The notes beneath the pieces are model-generated. The model was not told where the DNA came from. It worked only from the letters and a program-made list of their open reading frames with translations, and did not search any database. The translations under genes were made by a program, and so were the position numbers. From the NCBI RefSeq assembly GCF_900091585.1, contig NZ_FMHT01000003.1:4331501-4395500 (forward strand): a DNA stretch of 64,000 nt, written 5' to 3'. This DNA comes from Micromonospora nigra. Its GTDB lineage: Bacteria > Actinomycetota > Actinomycetes > Mycobacteriales > Micromonosporaceae. Shown here in pieces: positions 1 through 9,100 of the stretch. Position 1 is the stretch's first letter; each line of letters opens with the position of its first letter.

Positions 1-1995
1 GAGCAGGTCAGACGCGCCGGGGTCCGACAGGTCCTCGGCGAGATGCCGGTGGAGGCGTTGAAGACCGCCACCCGCGACCGGCTCCGGCTGGGGCCGCTCA
101 CCGAGGCGGGCATCAGCACCGTGCAGGAGGTGCTGGACGACGGTGTGAACCTGCAGGCGCTTCCGGGCGTCGGGGAGACGTCAGCCCGGCGCATGCTCGG
201 GGCGGCACAGACCCTGTGGCGGACGACGTACGACGAGATGCCGATCCGGATCGACATCGACCACCGTCGCCCGGAGACCACCCGGCTGCTGCACTGCCTC
301 GCCGAATGGGACTCGTGCCGGCAGACCCGAGGAGCGGCTGCCGACCTCGAACGGGCAGCCGAACTCGAACCGCTACGGGCCGCGATCACCTCCGGTGTCA
401 CCCACCTGCTCGTCATCCCGGCCCGGCAGCTCGCCGCCGCAGGGCTCGCCGAGAGCATCCAGCTGGTCAGACGGCGAGCCAAACTGCTCGGCACGTCGTC
501 CGCGTCCGGCCGGCGGAACGTCGGCGTGGACCCGTGGGACGACTTCCTCGCCCGACCCGCCGACTACTTCGCCATGCTCGCCGAGCTGGGGTTCGTCACC
601 GAGGATGACGACGCGGTGCACGGCGACCTCCCGGAGGAGATCATCCAGGCGGTACGCGACCAGGTGCTCGACGGTGAACACCTGACCGCGTCGCTGCGCG
701 GCTACCAGAGCTTCGGCGCCCGCTTCGCGCTCGTGCAGCGCAAGGTCGTCATCGGGGACGAGATGGGCCTCGGCAAGACCGTCGAGGCGCTCGCGGTCCT
801 CGCTCACCTGCACAGCAGGGGGAAGACCCACTTCCTCGTGGTCTGCCCGGCGGCGGTGGTGACCAACTGGGTGCGCGAGGTCTCGAGCAAGACGAAGCTG
901 CGGGCGTGCCGGGTCCACGGACCGGAACGCGACCGCGCCGCCCGCACGTGGCTGCGCGACGGCGGCGTCGCCGTCACCACCTACGAGACCCTGGCGTGGT
1001 GGGAGCCCGCGCTGCGGGAACTCCGCGGCCTGGCGTGCGTCGTCGTCGACGAGGCCCACTACATCAAGAACCCGCAGGCGCAGCGGACGATCAGGACGAA
1101 GCGACTCGTGGAGGAGTCGGAACGCGCGATCCTGCTCACCGGTACGCCGCTGGAAAACAGGGTCGACGAGTTCCGCAACCTGGCCTCCTACGTACGCCCG
1201 GATCTCACCGTGGACGCCGACGACCTGTCACCGCGGACGTTCCGCCGGCAGATCGCACCGGCGTATCTGCGCCGCAACCAGGAGGACGTGCTGGCCGAAC
1301 TTCCGCAGCTCATCGAGGTCGAGGAATGGCTACCCCTCTCCGCAGCGGACCGCTCGCGGTATCGGGGCGCGGTCGAGCGCGGGAACTTCATGGAGATGCG
1401 CCAGGCGGCGATGCTCGGAGCAGCCCAGTCCACCAAGATGCAGCGCCTCGTCGAGATTGTCCGCGAAGCGGCGGAGAACGAGCGCCGCATCATCGTGTTC
1501 TCCCACTTCAGGAACGTGCTCGACCTCGTGGCCCGATCGTTGCCGGGGCCGGTGTTCGGGCCCCTCACGGGCTCTGTGCCAGCCGGCCGACGCCAGCAGC
1601 TGGTGGACCAGTTCTCGTCCGCCAGGCACGGCGCCGTCCTGGTGGCCCAGATCGTGGCCGGTGGCGTCGGGCTCAACATCCAGTCCGCGTCCGTGGTCGT
1701 CATCTGTGAACCGCAGCTCAAGCCGACGACCGAGGCGCAGGCGATCGCCCGCGCGCACCGGATGGGCCAGGTGCAGTCGGTGCAGGTCCACCGGCTGCTG
1801 TCCGAGGACGGCGTCGACCAACGGATCACCGAACTGCTGGCGGGGAAGAGGCGGATCTTCGACGACTTCGCACGGGTCAGCGACATGGCTGACTCGAGCC
1901 CGGAGGCGGTGGACCTGTCCGAGGCTGAGCTCGTCCGAGAGGTCGTGGCCGCCGAACGCCAACGCCTGTTCGAGCGTGACTCTGCCGAGGCGTGA
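1..1995 (+). CDS. SNF2-family DEAD/DEAH-box helicase, 5' end outside window
   Basis: Superfamily 2 SNF2-type ATPase, probably a nucleic-acid translocase. The frame is open from base 1 (664 codons visible) and the first ATG at 43 has no ribosome site, so the true start is probably upstream. Order seen: a helix-hairpin-helix-like stretch near residues 40-65 (LPGVGETSARR), Walker A DEMGLGKT near 254-261, DEAH near 350, the LLTGTPLENR motif, and motif VI QAIARAHRMGQ near 580-590. Both RecA-like lobes look complete. It converges on the WD40/STAND operon with an 8-base gap between stop codons. HhH-plus-SNF2 proteins of this kind are common in actinomycetes; a repair or defence role is inference only. 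Confidence 0.9.
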   Translation, partial: EQVRRAGVRQVLGEMPVEALKTATRDRLRLGPLTEAGISTVQEVLDDGVNLQALPGVGETSARRMLGAAQTLWRTTYDEMPIRIDIDHRRPETTRLLHCLAEWDSCRQTRGAAADLERAAELEPLRAAITSGVTHLLVIPARQLAAAGLAESIQLVRRRAKLLGTSSASGRRNVGVDPWDDFLARPADYFAMLAELGFVTEDDDAVHGDLPEEIIQAVRDQVLDGEHLTASLRGYQSFGARFALVQRKVVIGDEMGLGKTVEALAVLAHLHSRGKTHFLVVCPAAVVTNWVREVSSKTKLRACRVHGPERDRAARTWLRDGGVAVTTYETLAWWEPALRELRGLACVVVDEAHYIKNPQAQRTIRTKRLVEESERAILLTGTPLENRVDEFRNLASYVRPDLTVDADDLSPRTFRRQIAPAYLRRNQEDVLAELPQLIEVEEWLPLSAADRSRYRGAVERGNFMEMRQAAMLGAAQSTKMQRLVEIVREAAENERRIIVFSHFRNVLDLVARSLPGPVFGPLTGSVPAGRRQQLVDQFSSARHGAVLVAQIVAGGVGLNIQSASVVVICEPQLKPTTEAQAIARAHRMGQVQSVQVHRLLSEDGVDQRITELLAGKRRIFDDFARVSDMADSSPEAVDLSEAELVREVVAAERQRLFERDSAEA

Positions 1996-2003
1996 GCCGC
2001 AGG

Positions 2004-4949
2004 TCAGTCAGGCGGCTCGCGATCGTCGACCAGGGCGACCGTGATGTCGGCACCCGACTGGCCGACCACTCGCACCCGGTGCGGCATGGCACGGAGAAGG
2101 TCACGGAACCGGGCGAAGCCGAGGGTCTGTTCGCTGAACTGCGGATCGAGGCGCAGCATGGCGGCCTTGACCGCGCTGGCGGTCGGGGTACGCACCGGCA
2201 GGGTGTCGATCGCGCGGACCAACAGGTTCTCCGCCGCCGCCAGGTCGCCGACCTGGATCGGCCGCACGACCGTCGGGTGATTTCCCGCTCCCGTACGCGC
2301 GTCGTCGCCCTGTCGAGGCTCCTCGGCCGGCGGGTTTCCACGGTCGAGGGGAACAGCTCCTGCCGCCGTCGGGGACCCCGGCTGCCGACTGTGGAAGTAG
2401 CCGGTGAGGTCGTCGACAATCCGCAGACCGGGGCGGGGCGCGGCGGCGACGGCGGCGAGGATCTCGGCCCTTCCGCTGACCAGCAGCACCTCGCCGTGCC
2501 GCAGCACGTCATCGACGACCCGTACGATGTCGGCCACCCGCAGCACCGCGTCGGCTGCGACATCCGCGACGTGCCAGTCGAGGTGCCGCGCGGCCTGCCG
2601 GAGCCGATGCAGGCCAGGAACGTCGGCGGATGCGAGCACCGCCACGTTCGGGCGTCCCGCCGCCAGGTACGTCCGCAGGGACGCGAACTCCAGGCGCTGT
2701 GTCCGGGCGATCGCGCGGGTCCACACCTGGTCCACGACGATGGTGAGTCCACCCGGTTGAACAACCGGTATCGCCACCGGCGGTGGCGTGGCGGGCAGGC
2801 GGGCAGCGGGATCGAAGACCGGCAGGGGCATCGGTGGCCCGTCGGCCGGTGCGGTCGGCGCGGCAGGTGCGGTCGCCAGGGGCGTCGACGTGCTGGTCGA
2901 GGCGGCCGGTACGCCGCGTACGGCGGATGATCCGGGAGCGGGCAGAACGTCGACCAGGGTCAGCCCGCCGTTGCGGTCACCGATGAGGATCTTCCCCGCA
3001 CCGGTGACCACCGTCCTGGGTAGGGCCGCCGGAACGAGCACGGCCAGCGGCCCGCTCGCGTCCATCGCCCAGCAGCAGACGTCGCCGTCGTCGGCGATGG
3101 AGACCACCCAGGAGCCGTTGTCGCCGACCGCCAGCGACCGGACCTTCTGGTCGGCGCGGTGCCGACCCAGCTCAGTGGATCCGAAGCCGTTGACGCTGAG
3201 CCGGCGTACCGTCCCGGCGTCGTCCCCGAGGACCACGTCGTTGCGCGTCACCGCGATGCACCGGATCGGGCGGGGACGGCTGTCCGCCGAGCCGAGGGGT
3301 CGCCAGTTGAGCACCTCGTCGTCGGAGGGATCGGAGCGCCACCGCAGCAACCGCCGGTAGTCGTCGGTGCTGATGACGAACTCCCCGTCGGGCGACACGG
3401 CCACCCGGCGTACCCGGTTGCTGTTGTGGAAGCCGATGGTCCTGGGCGGCTGGGGCGACGTGAGGTTCCACCGCTGGATACTGCCGTCGTCGCCGGCGGT
3501 GATGACGGCCCGTCCGTCGGGCGTGACCGCCAGGTCTTGGTACGTCCCCTGGTAGCGGCGAGCGTTGATCAGCCGTGGCGTGTCCGGGTTCGCCAGGTCG
3601 TGCAGGAGCAACTCGTTGTCGTAGGTCAGCGAGACGAATCCGCTTCCGTCGGCGAGCACGGCGATCTTCCTGACGCTCGCGTCGCTGAGGCGTACCGGCT
3701 CCGGCGGGGTGGCGGTGCCCAGGTCCCACAGGTACACGCCGTCACGCCCGGCGGTGACTGCGGCGGAACCGTCGGCCAGGCAGCGGACCGTCCAGATCTC
3801 GAAGGTGTGCCGCTGACCGGCGTTCGCCGGTGCGTCGTCGGCGAACCGGTATCTCAGCAGCAGCCCGTCCTTGCCGGCGCTGATCAGGTTGCCGGACCGG
3901 TCGCACGCCAGCGCGGTCACCGACCGGTCGTGTATGCCGAGCACGGTCGGCCCGGCGCCGGTCGGGAGGTTCCAGGCGAGCACCTGCCCGTCGGTGCCAC
4001 CGGCGATCACCTGGCCGTTGTCGGTCACCACCACCGCCCAGAGTTGCAGGCTGTGCCGGCCGAGTAGCCGGGCCACCGTCTCGCCGGTGGTGACGTCCCA
4101 CACGTAGACACACCCGGTGCGGGTCACCGCGGCGACGACGGTGCCGTCCGGGCTGACCGTGACGGCGGTGTACGCGTCCTCGGCTTCGGCGACGAGCTGG
4201 CGGGCGGCAGGGTCCTCCGTGGTCAGATCCCAGAACCACACCCCGCTCCGGCCCTGCGAGGTGACGGCGAACGAGCCGTCGGGGGCGATCGCCGCAGCTC
4301 GGACACCCCCGAACGTGGGTTGCCGCAACGCCCGTGGTGCCTCTCCGGGGCGTCCGACCAGAGTTGCCCCGTCGTCGCTGCCGGAGACGACCGTGGTGCC
4401 CTGCGCGTCCATGGCGACAGCGCGCACCGCCCGCTCGTGCCGCCAGAGCAACTGCGGCGGTCGACCCGGCTTCAGCACGTGCCAGAGGTGGACCGATCCC
4501 TCGTGGTCGCCGGTGACGGCCCGGTCGGCGGCGGCGGTTCCGGAGACCGTCGAGATGCGGTGCCGCAGCACCCCGAGGCTCTCCGGCCAGGCGGCGGAGG
4601 ATCCGCCCTGCCACCGGTGCAGGGTCTGGTCTTCGCCACTGAACAGCACCACCGACCCGTCGGCGGACACGTGCAGTCCGGTGATCTGCCCGCGGTTGGG
4701 TCGGATCCGTTCCCGCAGCACGCTGGTCGACCAGCGGGTGGCCAGGGTCAGGCCGACATCAGGGCGTCGGCCGAGTTGCCGTAGTCGCCGCATCGCCGGG
4801 CCGGCCAGCGTGGCGGACGCCGGGTCGAGCCGGCTCTGGTAAAGCAGCTGCTGGGCCACCGTCTGCGGCTGGTTGCGCAGTTCCGGCGCGGCCAGCTCGC
4901 TGGCCTGCCTGACCAGCGCGAGGTGCAACTGCGCGATCGACACGGTCAT
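2004..4949 (-). CDS. WD40 double-propeller protein with NYN-like and OST-HTH-like C-terminus
   Basis: 981 aa. Start at 4949 is chosen because ATGA overlaps the stop of the upstream gene, GGAGGAGG lies about 10 bases before it, and any longer frame only shadows that gene. Residues about 81-680 hold 14 WD40-type blades by my count, enough for two seven-bladed propellers. A Pro/Ala/Thr linker follows. Residues about 730-845 resemble a NYN/PIN-like nuclease fold (IVVD strand, ADIVRVVDDV, LLVSGRAEI), but the usual SGDxDF acidic motif is lost. The end (about 890-975, RLDPQFSEQTLGF...FRDLL) resembles an OST-HTH/LOTUS RNA-binding domain. Translationally coupled to the NTPase, so the two probably act together as sensor/effector and switch. 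The propeller call is firm; the C-terminal domain calls are tentative. Confidence 0.85.
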   Translation of the reverse strand: MTVSIAQLHLALVRQASELAAPELRNQPQTVAQQLLYQSRLDPASATLAGPAMRRLRQLGRRPDVGLTLATRWSTSVLRERIRPNRGQITGLHVSADGSVVLFSGEDQTLHRWQGGSSAAWPESLGVLRHRISTVSGTAAADRAVTGDHEGSVHLWHVLKPGRPPQLLWRHERAVRAVAMDAQGTTVVSGSDDGATLVGRPGEAPRALRQPTFGGVRAAAIAPDGSFAVTSQGRSGVWFWDLTTEDPAARQLVAEAEDAYTAVTVSPDGTVVAAVTRTGCVYVWDVTTGETVARLLGRHSLQLWAVVVTDNGQVIAGGTDGQVLAWNLPTGAGPTVLGIHDRSVTALACDRSGNLISAGKDGLLLRYRFADDAPANAGQRHTFEIWTVRCLADGSAAVTAGRDGVYLWDLGTATPPEPVRLSDASVRKIAVLADGSGFVSLTYDNELLLHDLANPDTPRLINARRYQGTYQDLAVTPDGRAVITAGDDGSIQRWNLTSPQPPRTIGFHNSNRVRRVAVSPDGEFVISTDDYRRLLRWRSDPSDDEVLNWRPLGSADSRPRPIRCIAVTRNDVVLGDDAGTVRRLSVNGFGSTELGRHRADQKVRSLAVGDNGSWVVSIADDGDVCCWAMDASGPLAVLVPAALPRTVVTGAGKILIGDRNGGLTLVDVLPAPGSSAVRGVPAASTSTSTPLATAPAAPTAPADGPPMPLPVFDPAARLPATPPPVAIPVVQPGGLTIVVDQVWTRAIARTQRLEFASLRTYLAAGRPNVAVLASADVPGLHRLRQAARHLDWHVADVAADAVLRVADIVRVVDDVLRHGEVLLVSGRAEILAAVAAAPRPGLRIVDDLTGYFHSRQPGSPTAAGAVPLDRGNPPAEEPRQGDDARTGAGNHPTVVRPIQVGDLAAAENLLVRAIDTLPVRTPTASAVKAAMLRLDPQFSEQTLGFARFRDLLRAMPHRVRVVGQSGADITVALVDDREPPD

Positions 4950-7780
4950 CGGCTGCTGGCCTCCTCCGGCCTGTCGTTCGGATACGCCGCGATGACGTAC
5001 GACTTCTCGCCGGCGGCCTGGATCTCCAACCGGAACTTGCGGACGACCGGTTGCTGCCGGCGGTCGTACACCATGAGGAAGAGCAGACCGTCGTTGAGGA
5101 TCGAGGTCGTCGGGTACTCCCGTTTGAGCTGCACGAGCTCCGCCTGCGCCTGCGCGTACGACGCGTACCGCTGGGGTCTGCCGCCGTCGCGCGGATTGCC
5201 CTTGACCCGGACGAGGATGGGATGGTGCCAGTTCGGGTGGGCTTGGGCCTGGGCACGGCGCCCCTTCTGTGGATGGCGGGCAAGGTCGACGGCCAGCTTC
5301 TCGGCCGCGATCGTCCACGAGCCGTCGGCCAGTTGCCGAACGCTGAGCCTCGCGTAGTTGCCCAGGTAACCGTTGCCGACCTCGCGTGGGTGCAACGAGT
5401 AGCCCCGGATCCACAGCACACGTTCGTCGGGGCCCATGTCCGGCGGCACGATCCGGGACGGAGTGAAGTCCATCGCCAGCTCCGCCAACCGCCGTTGCGC
5501 CTCCTCCCTGGTGGCGCGCCGTTCGTAACCATTGACGACCTCCGCTACGCGTGCCATCTCGACGGACGCGTAGAACGGTCTGCCGGTGCGCCCTGTCGTA
5601 GGTCGCGGCGTGGGGACGTGGGCGCCGGGTGAGACGAATCCACTCGAACGTGGACCGGCGTCGATGTCATCGGGATCCGCGGCACTGCCCGAGGTGTGCC
5701 GCCACAGGATCGGCTGATCGGTGTCGAAGTTCGCAAGTCGCACCAGCCGGCCCAGCCCGTCGATCACGACACCGAGCCCGAGCGTGATCGGATCGTGTTC
5801 GCGGGCGTGACGGACGCAGGTCTCGATCCACTCCCAGTCCTCGAAGAGCAGACCGAGAAGCCGGTGGCACTCGGCGATCACCGCCTCGTCCGGGCTGTCA
5901 TCGAGAGCCTGCTCGGCCAGGTCGTGCACGACCGAGAGGGTTTCCGCCAGTGCGAGGCGGCCGGTCGTCGGATCCCACCCTGGCCCCTGCCCGTAGAGGG
6001 GGGTCAACGCGGTGAGGAAGCGCAGTCGTTCCGCGGTGAGCCCGATCGCCTCGTACGGCGGTTGCAGGGCCGGCACCGTCGGTTTCGCCCCGCCCGGTCG
6101 GCGAGGGTAACGCAGCAGTGCCTCGCGCAGCGTCGGATGCAGCAGTCGGAACCGGTCGGTCGCGGGATCCTCGGGCGGTACGATGTACCGCCGCTCAGGT
6201 CCCTCACCGATCGTCGCCGACACGTGTTCCCAGCTGGAGCAGGGCGGCCGTGCGGAGATCCTCGACAGGTTCGGTGTGGCCTGCCAGACTGCGGCCAGCT
6301 CGGCTGACGTCATGCCCTGCCGGGTGAGGGCGAGAATGCGCAGGAACCGCTCCACGTCGATGCGCGTGGTCGATGCCGCAGCAGCCTGGCCGGCTTCGAT
6401 GCCGTCCAGCAGCCGGCGGACGGCCGCCACGAAGTAGTCGGCGGCGGCCGTGACCGGGGTGGCCGTGGAGAGCCAGCCCGCCATCGCCAGCGGATCGACC
6501 GACTCGATCTCGTCGAGGTATCCCGAGGCCACGATGAACAGGCCGTTGGACAGCTCGACGAGCCGGTCCGCCAGCAGGTCGGCGGTCTGCTCGGGCACGC
6601 CGTTGTACGTCAGCCTGGTGACCGCGTAGGAATGGATGTCTGCCTTGTCCTCGCCGTCCAGGTCGAGGGTTGCGGTCGGAACGTCCACCGCGTCGTGCCC
6701 GGAGAGCAGGACCTTGACGTTCCAGCGCATGAGTTCGTCCGGAGCGATGAGAAGGTTGCGGAGTTCGGCGAAGTCCGCGCTGCCCGTTTCCGCCAGTTCG
6801 TTGATGCCGTCCACCACGAGCAGCAACGGCGTCTCCGCTCGGCCTGCCGCCACCCGTTGCTCCAACTGTGCCCGAAGCACCGCCATGGTCGCCGACGACG
6901 GCGGCAACGACACCTCGTTGACCTGGATCCCGACGACCTTGTGGTGGGCAGTTCCCACCTGGACGTTGGCGAGCAGGACCGGGTCGGACCGGGCGTCGCC
7001 GAACGAGAGTCCGTCCTGTGCGAAGGCCCTGGCGAACCCCGCCACGAGCTCGGGCACACCCAGAGGTCTCGGCCGCGTGGCGTCGCGGAGCAGGGTGTAG
7101 GCGACGCGCAGATCGGTGCGCCGGTCCAGTCGTCGTGCCGCCTCGGCCAGCAGCCGGGTCTTGCCCGTGCCCGGTCGGCCGCGCACGAGCAGGACGGGCT
7201 CGTCCCGCGGATCGCCCGCCCACGCGCCGATCCGGTCCAGCAAGTCGTTACGAGCGTGGATGTACGGCACCGCCATCGACTGGGACGCCGCCGGTGCCAC
7301 GGCCGTCCGGCACCCCACGACGACGCGCAGTCCGGCCTGGTCCAGCCGGTCGGGATCGGCGACGAGCCGCAGCAGTCGGATCGCCAGGTCGGGCCGCTGC
7401 GCACCGAGCTGCTCGTCGTCGTCCACGAGGACGATCCGCACGGACCTGACGGCGGAATCCTGGGGCATCCGCCGGCCCGGTGCCCCGGCCGACTCCTCGG
7501 CCGTCGCCAGCAGCCCGTCGAACGCCGCCGCCGGATCCTCTGCGGAGCTGGCGAACGAGCCGTCGGCCGACAGTCTCGCCCACTGCACACGGGCCGGCTC
7601 CGCCACGGTCCGGTTCATCGTCACGACGGACAACGCGAAGTCGTCCAGGATCTGTGTCTTCTCGGCGCAGGGTGGCCCGGTCAGGGCGAGGACGGGACGC
7701 ACCTGGCCGATCGGCTGATTCCACCAACGGTTCAGCTTGACGCGCTCGGCGGAGGTGAGTGTGGCGGGCAGTGAGTGCAT
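4946..7780 (-). CDS. STAND-like P-loop NTPase with two P-loop regions
   Basis: 944 aa. ATG at 7780 is chosen: it has GAGGA 8 bases upstream, and a longer frame would run over the neighbouring gene. Residues about 33-42 (LTGPPCAEKT) look like a broken Walker A, followed near residue 125 by a Walker B-like VRIVLVDDDEQL. A second, intact site follows: GRPGTGKT near 207-214 and LLLVVDGINEL near 325. A winged-helix-like stretch (LALTRQGMTSAELAAVW) near 480 fits a STAND NTPase. The last 200 residues form a separate domain of unknown role (HPREVGNGYLGNYARL, ILVRVKGN). It is the middle gene of three and overlaps the WD40 gene by 4 bases. It is probably an oligomerising switch for the WD40 partner (inference from family). 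Confidence 0.85.
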   Translation of the reverse strand: MHSLPATLTSAERVKLNRWWNQPIGQVRPVLALTGPPCAEKTQILDDFALSVVTMNRTVAEPARVQWARLSADGSFASSAEDPAAAFDGLLATAEESAGAPGRRMPQDSAVRSVRIVLVDDDEQLGAQRPDLAIRLLRLVADPDRLDQAGLRVVVGCRTAVAPAASQSMAVPYIHARNDLLDRIGAWAGDPRDEPVLLVRGRPGTGKTRLLAEAARRLDRRTDLRVAYTLLRDATRPRPLGVPELVAGFARAFAQDGLSFGDARSDPVLLANVQVGTAHHKVVGIQVNEVSLPPSSATMAVLRAQLEQRVAAGRAETPLLLVVDGINELAETGSADFAELRNLLIAPDELMRWNVKVLLSGHDAVDVPTATLDLDGEDKADIHSYAVTRLTYNGVPEQTADLLADRLVELSNGLFIVASGYLDEIESVDPLAMAGWLSTATPVTAAADYFVAAVRRLLDGIEAGQAAAASTTRIDVERFLRILALTRQGMTSAELAAVWQATPNLSRISARPPCSSWEHVSATIGEGPERRYIVPPEDPATDRFRLLHPTLREALLRYPRRPGGAKPTVPALQPPYEAIGLTAERLRFLTALTPLYGQGPGWDPTTGRLALAETLSVVHDLAEQALDDSPDEAVIAECHRLLGLLFEDWEWIETCVRHAREHDPITLGLGVVIDGLGRLVRLANFDTDQPILWRHTSGSAADPDDIDAGPRSSGFVSPGAHVPTPRPTTGRTGRPFYASVEMARVAEVVNGYERRATREEAQRRLAELAMDFTPSRIVPPDMGPDERVLWIRGYSLHPREVGNGYLGNYARLSVRQLADGSWTIAAEKLAVDLARHPQKGRRAQAQAHPNWHHPILVRVKGNPRDGGRPQRYASYAQAQAELVQLKREYPTTSILNDGLLFLMVYDRRQQPVVRKFRLEIQAAGEKSYVIAAYPNDRPEEASSR

Positions 7781-7802
7781 CGACTGTCCTCGTTCCCGCG
7801 AG

Positions 7803-8342
7803 TCAGGGGCCGATCCGTTCCGCACGGATGCCGGTGACCGTGCCCTTGGCTTTCCTGATGTCCTGCTCGGACTCGGCGCGCCCCTGAATCGAGCCGGCAT
7901 CGATTCCCACGGCATCGCCATCGAGCTCGTCGATGCGCTGCACGGCCCGAACGCCCGACCGCTCACGTGCCTCGCCCCTGAAGGTGATGCGCTGGCCGAC
8001 CACCGCCTCCAGGGCCAGCCGGAGCTGGTCGACAGCGGCGAGCGAGGCTGGGTCGTCCGGCGTGACCGGGTCGATGCCCTGTGCGTACGGGGCAGCTCCG
8101 GCCCACGCTGCCCGCAGCACGGGGGTCGCTTCCGTCAGCCGCTGCCCATCGACTGACGGCTCGGTCAACTGTCCGTCGAATGTGTCCTGCGGCAACTCGA
8201 TGCGGTGCGTGACGTCGTCGGAGGGCTCGCTGGTTCGCTCCCGGCGCTGGCGGAGCAACTCGCCCGCCTGGTCGTAGAGGAACCGCACACCTTCGGTCAG
8301 AATCGCCCCGCCCACCAGCGCAAGCGTGATCGGCTCCGGCAT
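7803..8342 (-). CDS. Small membrane-tip protein leading the STAND/WD40 operon
   Basis: 179 aa; not a family I can name. ATG at 8342 follows AGGGGGAA at good spacing. Residues 4-24 (ITLALVGGAILTEGVRFLYDQ) are mostly apolar and could be a membrane segment or amphipathic helix, followed by a basic stretch (LLRQRRER). The rest is acidic and soluble, ending in a short beta-like segment rich in G, D and I. The gene ends 22 bases before the NTPase start, so it is the first gene of the operon. A TAGCCT box (8384-8389, minus strand) lies about 40 bases before the start and may be the operon's -10 box. It could be a membrane anchor, sensor or toxin; nothing in the sequence decides this. Confidence 0.75.
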   Translation of the reverse strand: MPEPITLALVGGAILTEGVRFLYDQAGELLRQRRERTSEPSDDVTHRIELPQDTFDGQLTEPSVDGQRLTEATPVLRAAWAGAAPYAQGIDPVTPDDPASLAAVDQLRLALEAVVGQRITFRGEARERSGVRAVQRIDELDGDAVGIDAGSIQGRAESEQDIRKAKGTVTGIRAERIGP

Positions 8343-8548
8343 GGTTCCCCCTGTTCGCGGGTGCTGGTAGCTCTCTGGCACCGAGGCTAGCCGCGCCACC
8401 TTGGAGGGAAGCCAGGGAAAGTCGTCATCCTGACTCAGCGTCCGCCCGATCCACATAGGAATTACGGGGTTTGTGAGTTGGTGTGGTGGGACACACTGGG
8501 CTCCGCCGTCGGCCGCTGCCGTCGGCGGACTCTCCGACAGGAGCGAGC

Positions 8549-9100
8549 ATGCAGGCCAGATCGATCATCTCCGCTGCCACCGTGTTCACCCTGGCGCTCA
8601 CGGTCACGTTGCTGCCGGCTGGTCCGGCGATGGCCGACACCGCCCTGGGCAGCTGTTACGACTCGGCCCCCATGCAGCATCAGGATCCCGTTGCCTGGCT
8701 CGCGCCGGGGAGGCAGCAGGCGACGTGGACGTCACCGATCAACATCATCCACAGCGACGCCTTCCGGGTGCGGGCGCAGGGCACCGTCCAGGTCGATCTG
8801 TGGGGCACCACCAAGAGCATCGCCGGCGAGCTGCCGGCCGCGCCCACCGCCGGCGGCTGGCCGGCACCCGGTGCTCCCCGGTACGCGCTCATCGCCCGGG
8901 TCACCACGGGCTCGATGTGGGTGAAGAAGACCCGCCGGGACCACGGGCCCAACTCCTGGTTCCCGGTCGGCACTGACAGCGACTGCATGCTGTACTCCAG
9001 CAACGGCGGTCCGGCGCCGCAACTGGTCTTCACCTACAACGACAACAACCTCGGCGACAACAGCGGCGGCGCGGCGGTCGTCGTACAGCAGTGGTTCTGA
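8549..9100 (+). CDS. Secreted protein with LecA (PA-IL)-like beta-sandwich
   Basis: 183 aa. ATG at 8549 has AGGAG 7-11 bases upstream. A signal peptide covers about residues 1-34 (MQARSIISAAT..., cleavage after AMA). The mature part resembles the Pseudomonas galactophilic lectin LecA/PA-IL: an ALIARV strand, FPVGTDSDCML, then FTYNDNNLGDNSGG. The last stretch aligns with LecA YNDVPGTYGNNSG, where calcium and galactose bind. The Asp and the Asn-Ser-Gly survive, but the loop is two residues shorter and one Asn is Asp. Two Cys (mature positions near 6 and after TDSD) could pair. Divergent from the STAND operon across 206 bases. Sugar or glycan binding outside the cell is likely but not certain. 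Confidence 0.75.
   Translation: MQARSIISAATVFTLALTVTLLPAGPAMADTALGSCYDSAPMQHQDPVAWLAPGRQQATWTSPINIIHSDAFRVRAQGTVQVDLWGTTKSIAGELPAAPTAGGWPAPGAPRYALIARVTTGSMWVKKTRRDHGPNSWFPVGTDSDCMLYSSNGGPAPQLVFTYNDNNLGDNSGGAAVVVQQWF

Noticed and set aside
4950..5414. N-terminal extension of the WD40 gene by 155 residues
   Set aside because: It would overlap the NTPase gene in another frame and has no family sense; the ATGA at 4949 with GGAGGAGG is the better start.
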